A DNA stretch of 64,000 nt. It comes from Linepithema humile. Lineage: Eukaryota; Arthropoda; Insecta; Hymenoptera; Formicidae. The translations under genes and the position numbers were made by a program. How positions within the stretch are numbered: the first letter of the stretch is position 1; every line of letters begins with the position of its first letter. Below the pieces are notes generated by a model. It had not been told where the DNA came from. It worked only from the letters and a program-made list of their open reading frames with translations, and ran no database searches. Where the stretch lies: the NCBI RefSeq assembly GCF_040581485.1, contig NC_090130.1, positions 16,185,656 through 16,249,655 of the forward strand. The letters are read 5' to 3'. This document shows positions 53,396 through 63,830 of this stretch, in pieces.

Positions 53396-54516
53396 AATAA
53401 CTCGTGGTACAAGTTGGAAGGGAGTAATTCTACATTAAAAAGTAAGTCGAAAATGAAAAATAAAAATTTTTTACAAATAAAAAACGAGGATATCCAGCCA
53501 ACGCCAGATGTTTTTTTTGCTTACAATAATCTTCTTTTCATTAATACAATAATACATAAACATTTCAGTGAAGATTTGACCATCTCCAGTATATTCTGTT
53601 AATTGTTGTCTAAATTACTATTACTAATTTTGATTCAGGTTAAATAATAAATAAACTAAATAATATAAATATAAAAAATAATACAAATTGTCGCAAATTA
53701 ACTGACTATCATGGAAACGGAATTTAATTAAGCCTACCTATGGGACTGCGAGTTACATGATGTGAGGTGTTAATGTTGACAATTCGGCAGACAACTGTGA
53801 GAAACGTTTTTGTAAAAATGTAATAATGGGAAAAGGAGAAGGGAGAAAGGAACAAGTGAAAAAGAGGGGAGAAAGAGAATAGGAAACATGTAAGGATCTG
53901 AAGCAAATTAGGATTATAGTGATGGTAACAAGTTGAAGATTAATATATAGAAATCTGATTAAAGATCAGTATCACTGTATTTGTTAAAACCGTGATTCTG
54001 TCTTTTGATATTGTTGCGTCCGCGTGTCGTAATCGACAGTCCGCGATCGCCCGAATAATAATTACTCGCACAAAAAACGGAACACAGCTTTAATAGTAAA
54101 ACACTTTAATGATTAAACAACGAAACACAACAACGTAACAATGTAACAAGAATTTGAATATAATATGCCGGAGATATCAGGTACGCGTCCGCACAATCTG
54201 ACAGCTTGCTTAAATCTGACAGTCCAAGAAAATCAATAATTTTATAAACATTAACCAGCTTCCATGGTAACATAAACATTAGTTTGTTTCTATGGTAATA
54301 TTGACATAAGACATTTAATTTATTATAACTCTTTTTTAAACTATGAAATAGTTTGTTAATCGATGTTGCTATAGCAACACGGCAAAGATAAACGGCGCGT
54401 AATTTAGGGTACGCAATACTATGTATCATTTTAGATATTTTTTCATAAGAATGTTTAATAAGAATGTTCATCGTCTCAAATTTTTATTTCGTCCTAATCA
54501 AACTCATAGTTGAATT
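53396..54516. other. No gene recognised; possible LTR-like end at 54013
   Basis: TGTTGCGTCCGCGTGTCGTA at 54013 onward, read on the other strand, would end ...GACGCAACA, like the 3' end of an LTR. I could not find a matching start or target duplication, so no element is claimed. 53396-53990 holds only weak AT-rich sequence. Confidence 0.3.
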
Positions 54517-54795
54517 TTAACCAGTGAAATTACAGAGGGAGAGGTATAATACTATTTTAATGTTTATTTGGTATTTGTGTAATCTAGTTTTAAGCCGCCT
54601 CTTCGTCTGTACATAAGATACATAAGTTGCTTCGCAATCACAAGAAATTTTGTACAGTACACCATATGTGATAATTTTTCCATCTTTGTGTATTTTTATA
54701 AAATGTTTCAAAACACTAGCTCGAGAATAAACGATCCTGAAATCATGTCTTTTTACTATAGATGCAAACTTTTCAGACACAAAACTTATATTCAA
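54517..54795 (-). pseudogene. Penelope-like GIY-YIG endonuclease, N-terminal part
   Basis: Minus-strand frame reads VLKHFIKIHKDGKI, then VLYKISCDCEATYVSYVQTK and RRLKTRLHKYQ. This is the IYKI-C-CEATYVGQTKRxLxTR signature of the Penelope endonuclease, with an extra Ser-Tyr or changed Gly in the catalytic stretch. It is truncated after about 90 residues. Confidence 0.78.
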
Positions 54796-54849
54796 ATGGT
54801 ATCAATTTTTTCTTTTCAGAACCATTTTTTAGAGTTTTTGTTATTGTTA

Positions 54850-55478
54850 TCATTTTTATGAAAGTGATACTTGAGTTTCTACGGATATTTTCAAATATAA
54901 ATATCCATTTCTTTGTAAAATTTGTACAACTTTGATTAGATTTTTTTCATGGAAATGGAAATGAGACAAGAGAATGGTCCTATCAAGTCTAAAATAGTAC
55001 CTTTTTTGTGCGTTGTCGGATGTTGAGAAGTTTGAATATATAGGTCATTCAAATGAAACATAGATTGCGCTAATTACGTTATAAATATTTGACGTGGTAG
55101 GTGGTAAATGGTAGCACTGTATACGTTGATATATACAAAAACTTTAAGCAATGCGATGTCTGCGCGACGCCTATATTGTGTAGAGAAAAAAGTCTTTTTC
55201 AGCAGTCCAAAGATGTGGTAATTGCAGGAGGAGAAATCCGGACTGTATAGAGGGTGATTAAGACGTGTTGGAGGTATCCATGACACACCGCAGTTGAAAT
55301 AATGTTCTTTTCTGCACAGTATATGCGTTGTGCAGATTTACCGCATTATTTGATGTTTCTGCACATATCAATATACCTTTTACTATGTTGCCATCGTCCG
55401 TCCACCCCATTAAATATTTACAACGTTATCAGCACAGTCTATGTATTATTTGAACAATATCTCCCTAAGAAGGAAGGT
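54850..55478. mobile_element. Mariner-type transposase tail, inverted duplicate
   Basis: 55074-55286 on the minus strand reads LNHPLYSPDFSSCNYHIFGLL and continues KKTFFSTQYRRRAD. 55302-55484 on the plus strand reads FFSAQYMRCADLPHYL, then RPSTPLNIYNVISTVYV. Both derive from the same transposase C-terminus (NYHIFG is the third catalytic-residue region) but on opposite strands, so this is a fold-back of a mariner end. It interrupts the Penelope-like element. Confidence 0.55.
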
Positions 55479-55484
55479 TTGTAG

Positions 55485-56147
55485 TATCAATCATAAACAA
55501 TCTTAATATCCAGGAAGTTGAATTAATCATTTTCTCTTATTTCAATAGGAGGTAAACTGAATTTATTCGTGAAACGAACTAATTCTTCCTAAAACATTGC
55601 CCATAGATTCTCTGAGAGCAACTAAGATAATATCACCTACATACATACCTAAAGTAAAACGAAAATTTTAAGGTCAAACTGTTTATCGCTCTTTCTTCAA
55701 TATCTTGAAGAGTGATATCTGCGATAATAAGAGAGTGAGGCAAATTTATGGGACTCTCAAAAGTTTGCTTACAAATAATGTTATTAAATTTAAAATACGT
55801 ACGTAGAACTTAAAATGAATCTAATGGCACAAATAAATTCTTCTTGAGTGAATAAGGTGTTCTTGGAGATAAAATTCCACTTTTTCAAAATGCTGGAAAC
55901 TGCCAAATCAACAGAAATACTGGTGAACAACGAAACATCCAGAGTCATATTCAAAGAAACAAGTTAGTCCTGCTTCATACTCATTTTGTTGATTCAATTT
56001 GTTAATTAAAGCTGTTGCAAACATAGCTAGCAGGAATACTTCTGTGTATTGTGTTATGGATGTAAACGGCTAAATTATAAAGAGAATTATTGATAGAAGT
56101 TTTTTCTGAATGATTCTGAATGAACATCTTGGTTTATGAACTTCGAT
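55485..56147 (-). pseudogene. Penelope-like reverse transcriptase, core part
   Basis: Across frames on the minus strand: IEVHKPRCSFRII; LFTSISVDLAVSSILKKWNF; NTLFTQEEFICAIRFILSS; then SPIIADITLQDIEERAINS-like text and GDIILVALRESMGN near 55600. The catalytic YVDD box reads ..YV..GD.. with extra bases (TATGTATGTA), so it is shifted. Motifs and order fit Penelope RT. Confidence 0.7.
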
Positions 56148-56831
56148 TAACCAGTTGAGTGGTAATGTATCATATATGTACAAAAAAAAGTGCCAAACGT
56201 GGTAATGTATCATATATGTACATTTCTAAATAACTCCACTAATTTTCAATAGATTTGCATAAAACTTGATATCCTAAAGTTTTTTGGGCTGTTGAATTTA
56301 AATCTGTTGTCAAAATTGCAAAATTCAAAATGGCGGATCCAATATGGCGACTGTTAATTGTTAAAACGACTAAAATATTAGAGTTAGGTAAAATATGTAT
56401 AAGACCTTATTTGTAGAGCTTTTTATGAGCTTTATTTTATGTTTGACAACTTTTTCCGTACAATGAATACTTTCTGAAATAATTAACAAAAACAGTTTTA
56501 TTTTTTAACCTTTGAGGGGGGCTGGGGGCGGAAGGGGCTTTGCGCTAAAAATCCATTTGGGAATATTATTTACTAGATAAAATAAGTATGTAGGCTAAAT
56601 ATAAGCCAAATCGGAGGTGATAGCTTTTCAGAAGTTCACCCCCCTTTTTTTGATCCACCTCCACTTTTGACTGGAAAATTGTAGTAAACATTTTCAAAAA
56701 TAATGTTAGGTTATTGCTCTTCCTTAATTAAATTAAAAATCGTTTTAATATATAAAGCCAATAGAGCAAGAGCTGGATCGATTTGCTCAAAAATTCCTTT
56801 TTTTATTATAAATAAATACACAAATATTGTA

Positions 56832-58119
56832 TTAGGTGTTGGAATTAATTCGTAGCGTTTTACGAGAGATGGCGGGGATACTACAGTTTTTTGTTTTTAT
56901 CGTCAGAAGCAAATTTATCTTAAATCAGCTGTTAGGTTAGGTGTTATTTTTACGACCCATCTTACTTTCACTTGTTAATAACATCAAGTTATAATTATTT
57001 AAATATGTCTAAATTTATACCAAATAAAGTGTTTTTGCGGGGAGTTTTATTACATTATTTTCATATGAATAAAACTGCTGCGGAAAGCCATAGGATTTTA
57101 GAAGAAGTTTACGGTGAGCAAGCTTTAGCTGAACAAACGTGTCGGAAGTGGTTTGCGCGATTCAAAAGCGGTGATTTCGACTTAGAAGACAAGGAACGAC
57201 CTGGACAGCCAAAAAAGTTTGAAGACAAAGAATTGGAGACATTACTTGAGGAGAACTCAACTCAAACGCTCGAAGAGTTGTCCACATCGTTGGGGGTTGA
57301 CTTTTCAACAGTGGGAAAACGACTTAAAGCGTTAAGGATGATCCAAAAGGAAGGACATTGGGTCCCATACGAATTAAAGCCGAGGGACGTTGAAAGGCGT
57401 TTTTTGACTTGCGAGTTACTGCTTCAACGGTACAAAAGAAAAAGTTTTTTACATCGGATTGTTACTGGTGATGAAAAATGGATATATTATGATAACCCCA
57501 AGCGCAGAAAATCATGGGTTAAGCCTGGACAACCATCATCATCAGTACCAAAACGTAATATTCATGGATCTAAGCTTCTTCTTTGCATTTGGTGGGATCA
57601 ACGGGGTGTGGTTTACTACGAACTGCTGAATCCGAATGAAACCATCACTGGGGATCGTTACCGACTGCAATTGATGCGCTTGAGTCGGGCATTGAAGGAG
57701 AAACGGCCGGAATGGAGCGAAAGGCACGACAAAATTATTTTGCTGCACGACAATGCTAGACCGCACGTCGCAAAGCCAGTGCAAACGTACCTGCAAACAC
57801 TGAAATGGGAAGTCCTAACCCACCCGCCGTATTCTCCAGATATTGCTCCTTCGGATTATCACTTGTTCCGGTCGATGGCCCATAGTTTGTCCGCGGAGAA
57901 ATTTACTTCTTATGAAGAATGCAAAACTTGGATTGATTCATGGATCGCCTCTAAAGACGAAGCGTTTTTTCGACGAGGTATCCGTCTCTTACCCGAAAGA
58001 TGGGAAAAAGTTGTGGCAAGCGATGGAAAATATTTTTAGTAATGTATTTTTATATTTAAACTTAGAATAAATCGTTGTTTCTCTCTAAAAAAACGCTACG
58101 AATTAATTCCAACACCTAA
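56832..58119 (+). mobile_element. Mariner transposon, apparently complete
   Basis: 1288 bases with inverted repeats of 30 identical bases beginning TTAGGTGTTGGAATTAATTC at both ends, flanked by TA (56830-56831, 58120-58121). It contains one uninterrupted transposase. It sits in the spacer between the arms of the TTAA-flanked element. Confidence 0.95.
57005..58039 (+). CDS. Mariner transposase (DD34D), intact
   Basis: 344 residues, a normal mariner length. I chose the ATG at 57005 (MSKFIPNKVFLRG) over the upstream in-frame ATG at 56972 because mariner proteins start just before this helix-turn-helix. Two N-terminal HTH motifs bind the inverted repeats (residues about 10-110). The linker motif GHWVPYEL is at 118-125. 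Catalytic Asp residues: D156 in VTGDEKWIYYDN, D249 in LLHDNARPHVAK and D284 in APSDYHLF, exactly 34 residues after D249. No stop or frameshift. It cuts and pastes the element at TA sites. The subfamily looks SETMAR-related, which I judge by eye. Confidence 0.93.
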   Translation: MSKFIPNKVFLRGVLLHYFHMNKTAAESHRILEEVYGEQALAEQTCRKWFARFKSGDFDLEDKERPGQPKKFEDKELETLLEENSTQTLEELSTSLGVDFSTVGKRLKALRMIQKEGHWVPYELKPRDVERRFLTCELLLQRYKRKSFLHRIVTGDEKWIYYDNPKRRKSWVKPGQPSSSVPKRNIHGSKLLLCIWWDQRGVVYYELLNPNETITGDRYRLQLMRLSRALKEKRPEWSERHDKIILLHDNARPHVAKPVQTYLQTLKWEVLTHPPYSPDIAPSDYHLFRSMAHSLSAEKFTSYEECKTWIDSWIASKDEAFFRRGIRLLPERWEKVVASDGKYF

Positions 58120-58300
58120 TACTACACGTTTTATCAGAGGTATTTATACACAGAATTTTTTCAATAATTTGTTTGAGCCGTGAGAATACCCCTAATTTGG
58201 TTGTTTTTTTTTTCACTTTAACAGGATGCGTTTCCTTAGTCAAAAAATATTACCAACGCTTCTCTAATCATGTACTAAATTTTATAATTTCTGTGTTACA

Positions 58301-58330
58301 CTGAAGATGGCCACGTACCTTGACCGAAAC
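58301..58330 (+). ncRNA. Hammerhead-like core in TTAA element
   Basis: CTGAAGATGGCCACGTACCT, then TGACC and GAAAC: core boxes as in the Penelope arms at 27229 and 29113, with a short possible stem II (GGC...GACC). It suggests that part of this element derives from a Penelope terminus. Confidence 0.3.
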
Positions 58331-58675
58331 GTCTGTATAAATTTATAATAAAAAAAGGAATTTTTGAGCAAATCGATCCAGCTCTTGCTCTATTGGCTTT
58401 ATATATTAAAACGATTTTCAAAAATCATTGTTCTTGTCTTGAAACACCCTTTCAAATGATCCCCACTCGATCCATAGTGCCATTTAACATTTTCCACCAC
58501 TATTCTGCCCTCCCCCCGCCCCCCAAGGCGTAGAGGGGGGATCCACACCCATTCCAAAAAGTTGCTTTTTTGAAAACTTTAAACCCATGTTTCACCGTTT
58601 TTCGATATTTTAACTTTTGGCTCTTATCACTTTTGACACAAATCTTTCAGAAAAGTCTACCACTCAACTGGTTAA

Positions 58676-58860
58676 GCCATAGGCTCTGGGAAGAATACTG
58701 TCACCAAGCAGCAAACTGCTGTAAACTTTACTGTCAATAAATTTCTTATTTTTTCTTCTAGTCAGATAAGAGTGTATATTATTAATAAGGTTTTTTGTGG
58801 GATCTTCTTTAACAATTTCATAGGTATTCTCAAACCGACTTCATAATTCAATCGAGATGG
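58676..58860 (-). pseudogene. Penelope-like reverse transcriptase, N-terminal part
   Basis: Minus-strand frame reads TYEIVKEDPTKNLINNIHSY, then KFIDSKVYSSLLLGDSILPR and AYGL, ending at the TTAA. The DPTKxL and LPRAYGLPKVHKP landmarks are typical of Penelope RT. The continuation lies at 56147 on the far side of the insertion. Confidence 0.78.
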
Positions 58861-59054
58861 CGCTTGTCTATAACTAACACCAGAACATATTCTGGCCGAA
58901 CTGCGGGTCAAACCACGAACTTCTGAGAGCCGAGTTTAAATTTTATTTGAAAATAACGCGCCTGTGTACAGTCGATATGCTAATCCACAGAAACGATATT
59001 AATAGTGATGACATTGCACTTATTGTTAGATAAGATAGGACTGAAAGTGGAACC

Positions 59055-59132
59055 CAGTCAACATTCGATATCCAATGTATAAACATGAAATATCCATAAT
59101 GTGAAAAAAAATGTACTGTATATACTATGTAC
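59055..59132. repeat. Minisatellite-type flank shared with 63417-63500
   Basis: CCCAGTCAACATTCGATATC through GTACTGTATATACTATGTAC matches 63417-63500 with few changes, in the same orientation. The probable solo LTR begins immediately after it. Confidence 0.7.
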
Positions 59133-60957
59133 TGTGACGTGACGCTTTTCGAGCGCGGTCACAAGGGCGATAGCCCGGCCGAGGGAGCAAAGGGTCCTGG
59201 AGTTGCTCCTCGCGTTGAGAGAGCAACCCGCGAGACTCCACCATTTTCGCGCGTTATTTTGTATTTTGTTCCCGTTTTGTATGTTGTCGTTATTTAAGTT
59301 GTAAGGCGAGACCCCGTGCGGCGCGGCGTTGCGCACTCTGTGCCTTCGAGCGAAGATGCAGCATTACCCTAGAGACCGGACGCCGGGGATCATCAACGGG
59401 TGTCACGTGTTAGTGACCCCGCAGCAGAAAAGGTCCGCAACCCCGTCGCTTCCGCCATCCTAAGGCATAAAGACTAACTCCGAATTGCTTTCAGCCGCCA
59501 ACAGCAACGTAACGCAGCAGCGGACCTCGTCCGGCTGCAGGCGCCAAGGACTCCGCGGATGCTGCATCCGGAAGGGCCGGAGTATGGCCCGGCCAGCCTA
59601 ACCAGTCCTTTCCGAAATTATCAACGCGATACGAACCGGCTGACTTAAAGAAGTCGCAGAAAGCGGGGGAGGGGGGCGCCCTGGATGAACTGTGGGCGGT
59701 TCTCAGGGGCCCCCCTTTTCGAAAAATCGGCAGGATGCGCGGAAAGGCGACGCGAGATGAGAAGGATCAACTTGCAGAGCCGAGAAGAATCACTGTTCGG
59801 TGTGCCACAAAAGAGGAAGGACCAGCTCCAGAACTCAGCCCAACGTCGCCGAGGACTTTGAATCACTGTAAGCCGCCTCTCGGGTAGCCGTAGAGTTCCG
59901 TCCGGTTATGGCTGGTAGCGTAAGTCTAAAATTCTGTATTTAGTGTCTCTCACACGACTAACCGCGATTTTGTTACCGTGAGTGCGCTTTTGGTGCTCAG
60001 TTACCGCATATCCAGCCGGCTCCGGATATCGCGTCAAAGTCTCTTCATCTTGCGTGAATCAAGCACCGACAGTCTCTCTCTCGTTATCGTTTCGATTGCC
60101 GTTCCGTCTCGTTACCGTATTACCGTACCGTTTTTCCGTTACCGTTTCTTTTTTGGGGATATCGTCTGTTTGCTACCGTTTTTCTTTTTGGATACCGTCT
60201 TTGTTACCGTTTTCCGCGTTACTTTTATATCGAAAACTATCGCGAGTCGATGTCTGCGGGCAAATTTTGCGCGGAAACGTTCTCCGCGAGACGGCTGTTA
60301 CCGACACTTTAGCGTCTCGGCGAGAAACAAGAAAACCCGCGAAAATAGCCGCTTTGCGACATATCATTTCTGACCGTTAGGCTACCGTCGTTCGAATTTT
60401 ATTTATTCGGCCTTCACCGGTCGCGTCGTGTTATCGTAATACGAGCCATCTGTTTCACTGAATATCGTTGGATCTATCGCCAATTTTCGTGATCGCGTCT
60501 CCGAAATCTCATATTGTTACCGAAATTCATTCTTGTTACCGATTTATTGGACGAATTGCCTTCCTACCGTCGTATTAAACTATCTCTGCCGTATCGGCTC
60601 AGGCCGAACCGTCTACTCATCTTTAACCCATGTTAACCAAATTGTTGAAATACACTATTGTTAAATCTTGATTATTGAGTTGTCCTTGTGTTCGCCTCTC
60701 ACTCCAGACTCTCAACGTAAAGTAAAAGAACTACGCCCCTCTGCCATATACTGAGCGGGGAACAGCCGGACAAATTATAAGAATTACCTAAGTTACCGTT
60801 ACCGCGGTGCGATTACACGCACCTGGCGCCCATTTTCGGTTACCAATATCGCGTGAGTTACCTTGCTCCCGAATTGTGTGGAGTACCGCGAGTTACCGAA
60901 TGTATCGTGCAGTTATTGCCGATACCGCGCGAGTTACCTAGCTCCCGAATTACGTGG

Positions 60958-62000
60958 CCCTGTTCTTTTACAACAGGGCCTTGGGACGGCCTCCCCCTAA
61001 CCAGATTTGGGTAGGGGAAGTCCGCGTCCGGGTGGAGACCCAGATGAAATATCTGGGCCTTACTCTGGATAGACTTTGGGGGTTTGAGCAGCATTTCGCT
61101 GGGATAACCCCCAAAGCGGATAGGATGGCGACGGCGTTGGGTCGCCTCCTACCGAACTTGGGTGGTCCGAGTAATAGAGTCCGCAGACTCTACACGAACG
61201 TCGTGCAGTCGGTGCTCCTCTATGGAGCGCCGGCGTGGGCCGACAGGGCCGTGGCCAGCCGGCGAATAAAGGCGATGCTACATCGCCCGCAGTGCCGGCT
61301 GGCCATTAGGCTAATAAGGGTTTACTGCACGACGTCGTTTGCGGCGGCCACGACTCTGGCGGACCTCCTCCCGGTCGAGTTTCTGGCGACCTCGTATGCC
61401 GAAGTATATCGGCGTACGAGGGACCCGGACCGGCACGGGAGCGCCCGCCTCTTACCACGAGTCGTGGCCAGGATTAGGATGAATGCCCGCCAAAGAGCCA
61501 TGGAGGCGTGTCAGGCCTCCTTAATCGGCTCCAAGGTGGGCAGATGGACCACCCAGGCCATCCAACCCTGTCTCCCGGAATGGGCAGACAGGAGGGGACG
61601 CGAAATTGGGTTCCACCTTACACAGGTACTCACCGGGCACGGGTGCTTCGGTGATTACCTGTGTAGGATAAGAAGGGAGTATACGACCGAGTGCCACCAC
61701 TGTGCGGCCGGTCTGGACTCGGCGCTGCACACTCTCGTAGAGTGTGAAGCATGGGAGGAAGAGCGTCGAGTTCTGACCGCAGTGGTCGGCGAGGACCTCT
61801 CCCTACCAGCATTGGTCAAAACAATGCTGGAGGGAGAGGACAAATGGAGGGCCGTCTCCTCCTTCTGCGACAAAGTCATGTCGCAGAAGGAGGAGGCGGA
61901 GAGAGTGAGAAGGGGGGAGGCGGTGGGAGGGGGAGACAATACTCCTTCTCCACAACCACCGCCAACACAACTCCCCCGGCCACAAGTTCGGGGAAGGTAA
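60958..62000 (+). CDS. R1-like LINE ORF2 C-terminal fragment
   Basis: About 346 codons open from the truncation point: MKYLGLTLDRLWGFEQHF, LGRLLPNLGGPSNRVRRLY, VLLYGAPAWADRAV. This is the thumb and post-RT region of R1-type elements. A C-terminal zinc finger follows (CRIRREYTTECHHCAAGLDS through HTLVECEAW, with Cys, Cys, His, Cys), then a proline/arginine-rich tail. RT catalytic motifs are absent because the 5' end is truncated. No stops, suggesting recent insertion. There is no native start codon; any ATG/GTG upstream belongs to the flank. Confidence 0.82.
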
Positions 62001-62509
62001 CATCAGGGCCCCCCCCCCCCCCCCGGGACGGTGACGTTCACCAAGCCCGTGGGGGGGGGACTCCCTGGAGAGGGCCAATAGGGCCCCTCCTAACTCGGAT
62101 GGCCGGAAGGAGGATGGAATTCCAGGAATTCTAGGAATACTATCTCCCTTCCGGCGGGGGCTCCTGACTGGCCTCAGCCCCCCACCAAAAACACGGGAGG
62201 ACGGGGAAAGGTCGCGGTAGTCCGGCCTTTCCCGACAAAGACGGTAATTGAGAAGGGGGGGACTTAGTTTTCTCCTTCTCCGAGAAGGAACCGCGTTGCG
62301 GTCAGACCTGAGAGAGGGTGAGATAAATACCTCTGGTGATGCCTCACCCTTTCTCTCTATGGTCCAGGAAGACTACCGGCAGGGGTTTTAGTGGGTATGC
62401 CTGGGGATTTTCCCCAGGAGACTCCCACATAACCCACGGGTCTCCCCCCGGAACCCGTGAGTATCCATAAAGGATTTCCCCTGCCTTACAAAAAAAAAAA
62501 AAAAAAAAA
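60958..62509 (+). mobile_element. R1-clade-like LINE, 5'-truncated
   Basis: Ends in a run of about 20 A (62490-62509). It is flanked by an 18-base duplication AGCTCCCGAATTACGTGG (60940-60957) / AGCTTCCGAATTACGTGG (62510-62527) with one mismatch. This is classic target-primed insertion. The coding part is the C-terminus of the RT protein. GC-rich, unlike its AT-rich surroundings. Confidence 0.85.
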
Positions 62510-62664
62510 AGCTTCCGAATTACGTGGAGTATCGCGAATTATCGAATCGAGCATTATTTGCCGACACCGCGTACGTCACCTAGCTCCCGAAGAACGTGGA
62601 GTACCGCGGGCTACCGACTTTCATTGAGCGTGTTCCCTCGGATCTAACGTGATTCCGAGGCTAG

Positions 62665-63190
62665 TCCACGTCGCAGTACATACATATGATATACGCTGAT
62701 GTAGATACATTTGTGGATACATAAGATATTTTATAGATATACATAGAATGTATATTCGAACGAGATCGCTGCCTGTATATACATAGAATATACCTCGTGT
62801 ACATTCCATGTATATACATCAAACGTATATACATACGATATACGCTGAGGTAGATACATTTATGGATATATATAGGATATCTCATGGACATACATACAAT
62901 GTATATTCGAATGAGAGCGCTGCCTGTATATACATAGAATATATCTCGTGTACATTCCATGTATATACATGTAACGTACATACATACGATATACGTTGAT
63001 GTAGGTACATTTATGAATATACATAGAATGTATATTCGAACGAAATCGCTGCCTGTATATATATAGAATATACCTCGTGTACATTCCATGTATATACATG
63101 TAACGTACATACATACGATATACGCTGATGTAGGTACATTTATGGATATACATAGGATATCGTGTGGATATAAATACATAGAATCAGTCA
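62665..63190. repeat. 130-155-bp tandem repeat, three to four copies
   Basis: GCTGCCTGTATATACATAGA recurs at about 62769, 62919 and 63048, and CATACGATATACG(C/T)TGA(T/G)GTAG at 62687, 62840, 62990 and 63120. Unit length is irregular. The words ATACATAGAATATAC and ATGTATATACATG dominate. Confidence 0.8.
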
Positions 63191-63416
63191 TTAGTTCGTT
63201 CGCTTGCCGCTATGTGACGCATTATGCGCTATCTATCTCGTATTTAAGTTTTAATCATAAGAATTATATAAAACTTGCAAAAGGCGGGTAATAATATTGA
63301 AGATGTAATAACTTTTTCTATCAGTTTAATATCTGAATTCCAACACAGGGAATTTAGATAAACTGATTGTTCAAACATTGGGTTGATAAATATCCGAATG
63401 AATGAAAATTGTTTAT

Positions 63417-63768
63417 TACCCAGTAAACATTTGATATCCTATGTATATACATAGAATATCCATAATGTGAAAAAAAACGTACTGTATATACTATGTACAT
63501 ACATAGAATGTACCTCATGTACATGCCACAAATGTGTATTGCACATTCTCAGAATAAATCCTATGTACATACTGCGAATGTGCACTGCACATCCTCGGAA
63601 TATACCCCATGTATATACCATGAATGTACACTGCATATCTTTGGAATATACCTATATATGTACTATGAACATCTCATGTATTGTACATACATGTGGTAAT
63701 TATTTCACATACATAGGATATGCGCTTTATATACTTTTCACATTCTCTGTATATACATAGAATATACA

Positions 63769-63800
<32 letters not shown>

Positions 63801-63830
63801 ATAGGACGTACATAGAATGTCCTAATGTTT
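63417..63830. repeat. ATACATAGAATGTAC-type degenerate minisatellite
   Basis: TATGTATATACATAGAATAT, then repeated (C/G)(A/G)AATRTAC(A/C)-type words every 40-50 bases, ending in a (TA)n run at 63775-63800. Related to 62665-63190 and 59055-59132; together they look like one minisatellite region opened by the LTR insertion. 63190-63416 holds nothing recognisable. Confidence 0.7.

Larger units (their letters stand above)
56152..58671. mobile_element. TTAA-flanked fold-back element with nested mariner
   Basis: Flanked by TTAA on both sides (56148-56151, 58672-58675), with termini CCAGTTGAGTGGTA and its mirror. The arms share, in inverted order, a G/C-run block (56510-56540 and 58505-58545) and TTTTAATATATAAAGCCAATA, then GAGCAAGAGCTGGATCGATT (56738-56829 and 58341-58430). 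A hammerhead-like motif lies at 58301. TTAA duplication is typical of piggyBac- and Kolobok-type transposition. No transposase of its own is present. Confidence 0.75.
54517..58860 (-). mobile_element. Penelope-like element, minus strand, interrupted twice
   Basis: Pieces in order on the minus strand: RT start (58860-58676), RT continuation (56147-55485) and endonuclease start (54795-54517). Between the first two sits a TTAA-flanked element (56152-58671). Between the last two lies a 0.6-kb mariner-derived fold-back (about 54850-55478). Removing the first insert and one TTAA restores the frame at RAYGL / IEVHKP. Many frameshifts; dead. Confidence 0.8.
60846..62625. repeat. Degenerate tandem repeat split by LINE insertion
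   Basis: The phrase GAGTTACCTAGCTCCCGAAT, then TACGTGGAGTACCGCG, recurs about every 90 bases at 60850, 60935, 62511 (after the LINE) and 62580. It lies inside the probable LTR, giving roughly four units. Confidence 0.75.
59133..62675 (+). mobile_element. Probable solo LTR (about 2 kb) with a LINE inserted
   Basis: Starts TGTGACGTGACGC and ends CCACGTCGCA, so the ends are TG and CA with an imperfect inverted repeat (TGTGACGTG against TGCGACGTG). It is flanked by GTAC on both sides (59129-59132 and 62676-62679), the 4-bp size used by Ty3/gypsy elements. No gag or pol lies within. It carries a LINE at 60958-62509; without it the unit is about 1990 bases, long for an LTR but not unknown. Composition is GC-richer than the surroundings and TTACCG words recur from 59960 on. 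Confidence 0.65.

Noticed and set aside
54013..54480. Minus-strand LTR-like sequence ending GACGCAACA
   Set aside because: No TG start with a matching target duplication could be found; left as unassigned.
60780..60850. CCTGGCGCCCATTTTCGG as a primer-binding site after an LTR ending ACGCA
   Set aside because: Only TGGCGCCC matches a known primer site, and the TG...CA plus GTAC evidence places this point inside a longer LTR-like unit, so it is probably coincidence.
61751..62134. 127-codon Gly/Arg-rich frame overlapping the R1-like ORF
   Set aside because: Alternate frame of GC-rich LINE coding sequence; the annotated frame has the zinc-finger and RT-tail motifs.
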